The notes beneath the pieces are model-generated. The model was not told where the DNA came from. It searched no databases and saw only the letters and a list, made by a program, of their open reading frames with translations. From Fasciola hepatica (Eukaryota > Platyhelminthes > Trematoda > Plagiorchiida > Fasciolidae), in assembly GCA_948099385.1 (NCBI GenBank), contig CANUEZ040000140.1, positions 1,984,001 through 2,048,000 on the forward strand: DNA of 64,000 nucleotides. The letters run 5' to 3'. The position numbers and the translations under genes are program-made. Shown here piece after piece: positions 13,101-22,100 of this stretch; position 1 is the stretch's first letter, and each line of letters opens with the position of its first letter.

Positions 13101-16100
13101 TCGCCATTCCGCTAAATTTGGGAAACCGAACTTCTCCCTGAAGATTGGGCAAGCTCCGTCCTACTCCCCATACCAAAGCCAACTTCGCGGACTACAAGGG
13201 AAGTCAGTGTCATTTATAAAGCGGTTAGCCTTTTCTCCGCTATTCTGCCGAACCGCTTTCTTGCCGTGAGGTACGTGCGAATGCACCCAGATCAGTGTGG
13301 CTTTCTCAGAGGAAGAGGTTGTTTCAATCAAACTTTCATTCTATGACGAGTGCTGGAGCACCGTTACAAATTCCAACAACCTAGCACAGCCTTGTCCATC
13401 GACTTTCAAGCTGCCTTCGATTCCGCCAATTGAGACTCATTCTGAATTTAACCAGGAACGGACAGGATGTCCGAAAAGTACAAAAGACTGCTGACGTCGT
13501 ACTATTTGATTGTATGATTGCATGTCCACGCCTGTGGCGAAGTCTCCAGAGTTCTCGCTCGACTCCCACGTCCATCACGATTGCCCGTTGTCAGCAGTCC
13601 TGTTCAACTACGCCATGGACTGGATGATGCGCCGTGTCATCATCGGGTACCGAGGTATTTAACTAAGGCAGGAGACTTGGGTCGCAGATCTTGAATTCGC
13701 CCACGATGTTGTCGTTGTAGGGGACGAGCCGAACAATCTACAGCCGTATCGAGCATTAGGCCAGACCGGTCTGTCTGAAGATAAACAGGCAAAACCAATA
13801 TATTTACGACTTCCATCGACTCAATAGGCTTCATCTAATTTACCGGCCAGTTCTTGGAACTAGTGCGCGACTTCAAGTTCCTTGGATCTACCATACAACC
13901 AAACAGCTACACGGAGGACAAAGTCAGACTTCGAGTCGATTGTACAAGGAGAACTTTCCGGCAACTTTCCAAACCACTGTGCTCCCACAGGTCCGCACGA
14001 AACTGTGCGTTTACCGTATCGCCATCCGCCCCGTTCTCACGTATGTTCGTGAAACATGGCTGCTGGGTTTATACGATGCGTGTTTTGAACTCTTCCGCTA
14101 ACTCTATTGAGAAGACTATTCTGCCTTCGAATCGTCTCAGTTTACTGTTCACTGGTAAAACAGTGAATATATAGGTTGTTGGTCCATGTACCCAGTTGTT
14201 GCGTACAACGTATTGGTCCGACTGGTGTGGGTGACCAAGTTTTGAGGAATAAACATCGCTGACAGGATTCATCTCTCATTCTATCGATCAGCTATTCTAT
14301 CGCTCGCGGTTTCGTTTTGGACTCGGTACTGCGCAGGTGCTGACTGCTGATTTGTTCTGGCTGTCTACCAACGATGAGTAAACGCACCTTCATAATTGCC
14401 CGCTCTATCCACCCATAATACTGCCACGGATAACTCGCCAGATACTCGCAGTGGTTCATTGTCAAATAGTGTCTTGAATGATCCTCTATCTTGTAACGCA
14501 CATTTTCTCAAGTCTCGTCAATCTCTGATTCTCGGCTCCTTTATCATGTGTACTCTCGTGGAGGCCAGTCAGCAAGCGTACCTAGCTCTCACAATGGACT
14601 CTCTGACGGTTGATGTCTGCTGCGTAAGTGAAACGCTTATCCAGGATTCGAGCTGTTCCTAGTATTTTATCGAGATAATTCTTGTGCACTTCAGGACATG
14701 AAGCAGCTAGAGCTGTGGGTCAACGCGTTGTGGGAATAGTCTTAATTGAGGAGGCTGAGACTGCCCTTTTACACTGAATCCCGGTTGATAGTCGTTTGTG
14801 TTGTAAGACGCCAAGCATCTCTGACACTCATAACGATGAACTCACCACTCTCGTTTGGAAGGGCAAAGGATCAGATATTGTAGTGCATGCTGGTGATTTT
14901 ATTGCCCAAGTTGGCAAACTTAGTGCCTCAGAAGCTTGTTTTGGTGGGCACTGTACCCTACCCACTCAGTGCACAGATAACGGGGATAGGCTTCTCCAGT
15001 TTTTTGCAGACAATCGGTTATTCCTGTCTAGCACAAATTTTCGACACACCTCACGTTGTACAACGATATGGCACTCTAACTCCACAGGTACTCCGAGCCA
15101 GATCGATCATGTCGCAATACGCTACCGGTGGAGAAAATCTGTTCAGAACTGCAGATCCTACTGGTCCACGTACGTAGAGTCGGACCGTACATTAATTATA
15201 ATGCGATTATCTTTCCAACTCCATGGTCATCCACGCGAACCGCAAACTCGGTTAGTCGTGCAACGTTTGTGTGATCCATAAGTTCGCACCAGTTATGGAC
15301 AGAAATTACCACATGATCTAGGATCTACGACGAACGATAATGTAGATGGACACTGGGCCCATATCCAGTAGGCAATGCACACGATAGTAAGTTTTATCTG
15401 TGGTCCCAAATCCGATGTCCATCAAAGACACTGAATTTCTCAAGAGTCCGTCACTCCTATGGAGCAGAAACACTAGCTCTTGAAGTGTAAGATGCGAAGA
15501 AATGCGCAAAAGCAAGTTAAGAATTGTCGAGAAAATCGGTGGGTCAAGGTAACCGAAGAAATGGAAGTAGCAACTGTTTCAGGTAGCAGTCAAAGACTGC
15601 TCAGACTTAATCGCGACACCGGTGGACGGCGAACCGCAGACAGTGAAACAATATGCTATAGAAATGGAGAGCTTATTCATGACGAAGAGCAAAGGTTTGG
15701 ACGTTGAGCCGAATACTTCAAGGAACAGTTTAGCTGGCCTCGCGCTAATGTAGTTACTGTGACGCCAACAACTGCGATTACTTGGGGAGTATCACTTGAG
15801 CCGCCATCGGAAGGGGGAGTGAAGTCATGCATTTAGTTACTAAAGCGAGGGAAATCGGCCGCTCCCGACGAACTCTATCCAATTCTTTTCAAGGTGGGTG
15901 GTAGTGCGTTAGGCTTCATTGGATGCAAGGTACTAAGAACTGAATCCGAAAAGCGAATCAATAACAAGCACCAGCGAAGACAAGACAAAACGCATGTAGT
16001 AATCAGGTCTCACGTGACAAACCAGCAGAAATTCGTTCACGAATGCTTGGGTCACGTTCCCGTGCTGGGTTAACGCCCCACTGCCTTGTGGGTCAGACTT

Positions 16101-19100
16101 TTGATTCGAGGACATCGGTTAGGGTTCCCAAAGAAAAACCTCTTCTGCGGTGTAGGCAACCGTGAAGTATGGTGTGTCCAGAAATCTCCAGAGGTCAAAC
16201 TAAAAACATTTCTTATCTCTGCTCTTCATTTTTTACGTTCCAATTCTAAGTGCGTGCGAGTAGCCGCAATGAGCCGTGACTGTGAACTTGTAGCTCTTGG
16301 AAAGGTTAGCGAATTAGAGACGGGGAAAAAGTAAACCGATTCTCCTAACTTATCATTCTCTTCACTTAGCTGCTTTCAATGTTCGCACACTTTGCCAAAC
16401 GGCACAACAGGCTGCCCCAGCTAGGACTCTTGAAATCTTTAACATAGACGTGTGTAGTGTTTCCGAAAGACGCATACGAGACCCAACTTCAGTGTTAGCA
16501 CTTTGCTCTCCAGATACAAGGTCGGCTTTTCGTTTCACTCTTCGCGTGTCGGGTGATTCGGTGTCTAGTGCTCGTGGTCAGGCTGGCGTTGGCATCTCTC
16601 TGAGCGTGAAGGCTGAGCGTGCACTGCTCAACTGGATCCCAGCCAGTAGAGCCGCCTGTGTGCATGTCAACAGCACTAGGCTGAAGCGCCGATGCCTGTT
16701 TGTCGTTTATGTGTATGCCCCCACTGATTGTAGCTCTCATGAGGCGATAACCAACGATCTGCTTTCTGAACAGAATTATCCACCAGGTTATCGATGTAGT
16801 TAAATGCCCGGAATTGAGAATCGCGATGGACAGAAATCAAACAGGCTCTACGTGTGGCTGCTGATGCCATTCAAGGTCCCACACCCAGACACACAGAAAC
16901 GATGGATATCTGCACCCTCAGTTACACTGTTAGATGTGCGCAGATCGGTTTCTCCGGATTCCAGATCCGATGAGGCTCGGAGATGCCTTAAACGCCAACT
17001 GATTCAGAGCCTGGGAAATGATCGTGAGCAGTGGTGGATTGTGAAGTGGAGGGAGATGGAAAAAGCTGCTGCGATTGGCAACAGCCGCAACCTTTTTCGT
17101 TTGATTAGACAAACCGGTCCACGTAAACCAGATGTTAGCGAATTGATCAAAGAAGCGAACATCTCACTGATTCCAACTTAGGAGTGTCGTCTTATTCGCT
17201 GGTCGGAGCATTTCGAGATGTATTTTAATTGGCCTTTATCCCCTTCAGGTTTGCTCACTAGCGCAATGGGCACAGCTTTTGTTGTAGATACCAGTCCTCC
17301 GCCAGAAACGGAGCTTCTTCGCGAGGTAAGCTATCTTACACGACATAAGGCTACCGGAGCCGTATGGGTTGCCTCCGTCTATTCTCAAAGATGGTGGCCG
17401 AGCTCTTTTACTGGAGTTGATGCAGCTCCTCGGTTTGATATGAGAGAAGGAACAAGTTCCACAGAGTTGGTGTGAATTGGTGATCGTACCGATTTATAAG
17501 AAAGGTGACAGGTCCTCCTGTGGAAACTACAGCGGGATAAGTTTGGTTAGCATCGCATTCAAACTGCTCGCTGGTATCATTCTCCTCCACTTATCTAATG
17601 CTCGTTCAAGAATCAAGCTGAGTTTAGACCTGGTCGAGGTTGTATTTATCACATCTTAACTCTTCGACAAACCTTAGAACATAGACACCTTCTATAGGCC
17701 TACCATCTCCGTTTTTCTTGATCTTAAAGCGGTCTTCGACTCAGTTGGCCGCACAGTTCTCTGGCACTGCCGCTTGTTGGAGGGTGTACCAGAGGAATTC
17801 ATTTCCATCGTAAAATCCCTTTACATAAATAGCCGAAGCCGAGTTCGGGCTTACGGTGATCTTTCACCCGAGTTCACCATGAGAAGTGATGTACGTCAGG
17901 GTTTCCTCCTCACTAAATTTCTCTACTTTGTGAGTTTATATTGTCCTAGAGACCGCCCCTTTGTCAGGTGAGGCTAGCAGCATTGGACTTTTCCGGGATG
18001 GAAAGCTATCAGACCTTGAGTATGCTGATGACATAGTTCTTCTAAGCGAAGATCCAGATAAATTCTAAGTTTTTCTAGACAGCTTGCAGGATTGCGTAGC
18101 AATGTCCGATAAGCGTTTTGCACGTTCAAAATGCAAGATGCTGTTGCAGGACTGGGTTGGTCCAGCGCCAAACCTTTCCGTGTCTGGGGAGACTATAGAC
18201 TTGGTAGACAAGTTCTGTTATCTGGGGAGCTGCATCTCACCCTGAGGTCGGATATCAGGTGAGGTGTCTTTACGTATACAAAAGGCTCGTTTGACATTTG
18301 CCAACCTGAGTCATCTGTGGCGTCGACATGACATCCGTTTACCTGTGAATGGTCGAGTGTACTCTGCAGCCATAAGGCCCGTGCTTCTGTATGGTTCGGA
18401 GACATGGCCACTACAAGTAGAGGATATACGAAGATTTTCGATATTTGAACACCGATGTCTTCGAATGTGGTGGGAAAACCGTGTGAGCAATGGTGAGTTT
18501 TGGCGGAAAGTCTTAGGTTCAAGGATCAAATAATTAGATGAAGCACTTCAGCTTACCAGGCTAAGATGGTTGGGACATGTGTTACGCATGTCCCCTGACA
18601 GGATTCCTTGGCGTGCTATGTTTGCTGAGGTGGGTATCGATTGGGAGATGAGTGAAGGTGATCAGTCCATGACATGGAAGAAAGGTGTGAAAAACCTAAC
18701 TAGTGGTCTTGGCTATGTAGGGCGTGTTAGACTTCCTGGGTAGGATGCAAGAAACCCTCCCATTCAGTGGTTAGGTACTTTGGGGGATATGGCTAGATGC
18801 CGCGATTAGTGGCGCTCTTGCATTCACAAACTGTTTTCATCAGTTTAATTCCTTCAGTGTAGTCTTTCTCTTACTCCTTTCATGCTGTTTTCTCCTTAAT
18901 TATTTCCTTTTGAGGTTGCCGCTAGGAGTTATCAACCAAAGCCGCCGCATCCAGTGCATGAGTAATGGTTATCTGAACAGAACAGGTGGTGCGTCGATAA
19001 AATCATCTACCGCTTCGATGCAGGACTTTTGGAAAGCGGAACGTATTCCGTTATTATGGAGTGAGTCATTGATCATACCCGTCTTCAAGAAGGAAATACG

Positions 19101-22100
19101 CAATGACTTTAGTAAGCTTCGTAGAATCAGTTTGCTGTACCGTCTAACACCGGCTCGTGAGAGGAACGCCGGCTACGAACAGGCCGGATTCCACCCAAGT
19201 CGAGGACGCATGGGCCAGGTTTTTACTTTTCGTCAGCTACCTGAGCCGCGCCACACACCGTCGACCGACAATAATAGTTGTCTTGGACTTGAAAGTCGCC
19301 TTTGGTTCAGTTGACCGAACAGTGCTATTCAGTGCTCTTCACCGGAAAGTTATGCCACAGAAGTTTATGAATCTACTGAGGTCATTGTACTCTCACTTCT
19401 GGCCGCGTAAGGGTTTATGGTGAACTATCCAGTCCATTCGAAACTCCTATCGGTGTTCGACACGGATGTCCCATTTCTCCATTCCTGTTTAACTTCGCCG
19501 TAGACGAGATATTGGAGAATGCCTTGCGACATCTTCAGGATGTGGGCGTCCGACTAAGAAGTAGGGAAAAGCCGTGTGACCTAGATTACACAGACGACCT
19601 TGTTTGCTTGCTCGAACGCGCGGAACATGCGCAACTTGCACTAGATAGACTCACAAGAGTTGTAGCTCCATTCGGCATAAGCTTTGCACTGTCGTAGTGT
19701 AAATTGATGTTACAAGACTGGACGTCAACGGTTCCGGGATTGATGCACGATGGGGACGTGCTAGCAGTTGTCGACCGCTTCGCTTACTTCGCAGCAGCAT
19801 GACGATGGATAGGAGCACGGTAACAGAGGTGAGCGTGCGTTTATTCAAGGCTCGAGCGGCGTACGCTGAACTAAAGCACTTGTGGTGCCGACCGGATATT
19901 TCGCTGAAGTTTAAAGGTCGTGCGTACTGTGTCGCGGTGCGTTCAGTTTTGTTGTGTAGTTGCGAGACTTAGGGTGTGCATGTGGAAGATATTCGTTGTC
20001 TTGAGGTTTTCGACCATCGATGTTCGTGGAGTATCGCCAAGATTGGATGAAATGACCCAGTGAGCCATGTTGAGGTCAGAAATCGAGTATTGGGTGCTAG
20101 TTTGGAAAATGTTCCATCACAGCGTATCCAGGTTAGATGACTTTGTTTGTTGGGGCGCGCGTTGCATATGGCGAACGCACGTCTTCCATACTGTGTCCTG
20201 TTTTCCGTTCTTTCTAGAGAGGGGAAAAAACCACGCGGAGGTCAACAGATGACGTGGCAGCGAGGAATGAGGAAATGTACAGCAAACTTAGGAAAAGTAG
20301 GTGCTTCGCTTCTTCGTGGTTTGGTTTCGAACGATCCTTCAGCCATCTGGCCGGAGACACTGAAGAATGGGGCATCGAACCGTGAATAGTGGTGATCGTG
20401 TTGTCACTTTCCGTTCAGTGAGAATGATTGGTCAAATTGTGTTCGTACAGTTAGACTGTGTATTCCGTGTGTTGGCTACTGGTGCGTTGTTTCTTTGTCC
20501 CACCCGTGTAGGTCCACTGCCTGTCTCTCTTGTATATTGATTCATTTTCTTTGCTACGTGCAAAATGGTGATAAAGAGAGTGGTCAGTGGGGCTCGTTTT
20601 GCTGTTTAGCGCTGTACGATGATGATGATGGTGTCTGCCAACGATGGGTCAACACATACCCTCACAGTACGAAAAAACTGGATTGCTCTAATCTCCGTTT
20701 CCTTCGATCTATATCCGTAATCAAATAGTATGATCGCGTCCCAAACTCCGCTGTACGATAGGGCTGGTTGAATATAGATGTGTTGTCCTCTTTTCTTCAA
20801 CGGCGCAGTCTCCAATAGTTTGACCGTTCCCTCCGTCGGAACTCAACATCAGAAGCCTTCTACCGTCACCCTGTTCATGTTGGAAATGTCACTTTGGCGG
20901 TCAGCTAAAAACGTGGGTCAACACAGTCAGAGAGGATGTAAAAAATCCGAGGTCTTCGGTGTATCTTCTGACTTAATATGTGGCGCAAGAACTGGGTTTC
21001 ACTGTGAATTGACGCCGCCATCGTGTGTTAGTCACATGAAAGTAAAAGTCAGTAAATCAGATATCGGCCTCTAAAGAACTTGTTTTTGGAGCCTAAACGT
21101 CGTACTTGGAATATATATATATACATAAATGTATCTATCAGTAAGTTTTTGTTTTCCTCTCGAACTGTATTGAAATCCTGAAGACCGGATTTGATGGCAG
21201 GCGATTTAACCATGCGTAGTTTTCCACAGTTTTTCTTCATATTCCAAAACTGCCTACTAGAAACAACTCCAGTAATTTGGAGTTATTTTCAAAAACGTGA
21301 ACTAGTCCTTCGGATACTAATAACCGTGCAAGTAAACCTAGACGCGTTAAAGGAGTGCCTCATATCTTAACTATCAGATCGGAGGAACTTAGAATTACAC
21401 AAGCCTGGTGATGAATTCGTTTTGTTTGTGAAACATTTATTTGTTTTTCTTTCAATTTTGTTTAACGTTTTTCACAGAACCATTTTGGAACGATGGAAAG
21501 CGGCCATTGTAAGTTTTTTACTGCTTGTATTTCGGACCTGTCGTTTCTTGTCGGAAGTTTTTATTGCTCAATTTAACATGTCGTTTACTTTCACATATTT
21601 CCAGTGTGGGAGATTTGTATTTTTTAAAGCTGATGGAGATCGAGTTTTGCTTGAGCGCACGAAACCGCGAGCGATAGAATAGCTGATCGATGGTGCGGAT
21701 CGATAGAATGAGAGATGAATCCTGTCAGCGATGTTTAATCCTCAAAACTTGGTCACCCACACCAGTCAGACCAATACGTTGTACGCAACAACTGGGTACA
21801 TGGACCAACAACCTATATATTCACTGTTTTACCAGTGAATAGTAAACTGAGACGATTCGAAGGCAGAATAGTCTTCTGACTGGAGTTTTTGTTGCGGTTC
21901 AGATCACTGACGATCGAACACTTCTTTGGTGACATATTGGTCACTGATCAATGATTATTTCGGTTCTGTTCTCCCTATTCAATACATAAGCAAAACGCCC
22001 GACGTCCGCTCGCGGAAAAGTTCCATACCATTGTCCTCATACGATAATATACTGGTCTCTAGGACCAAGTCAGCAACAAGGCCAGTAGGTAAAGCAACCT

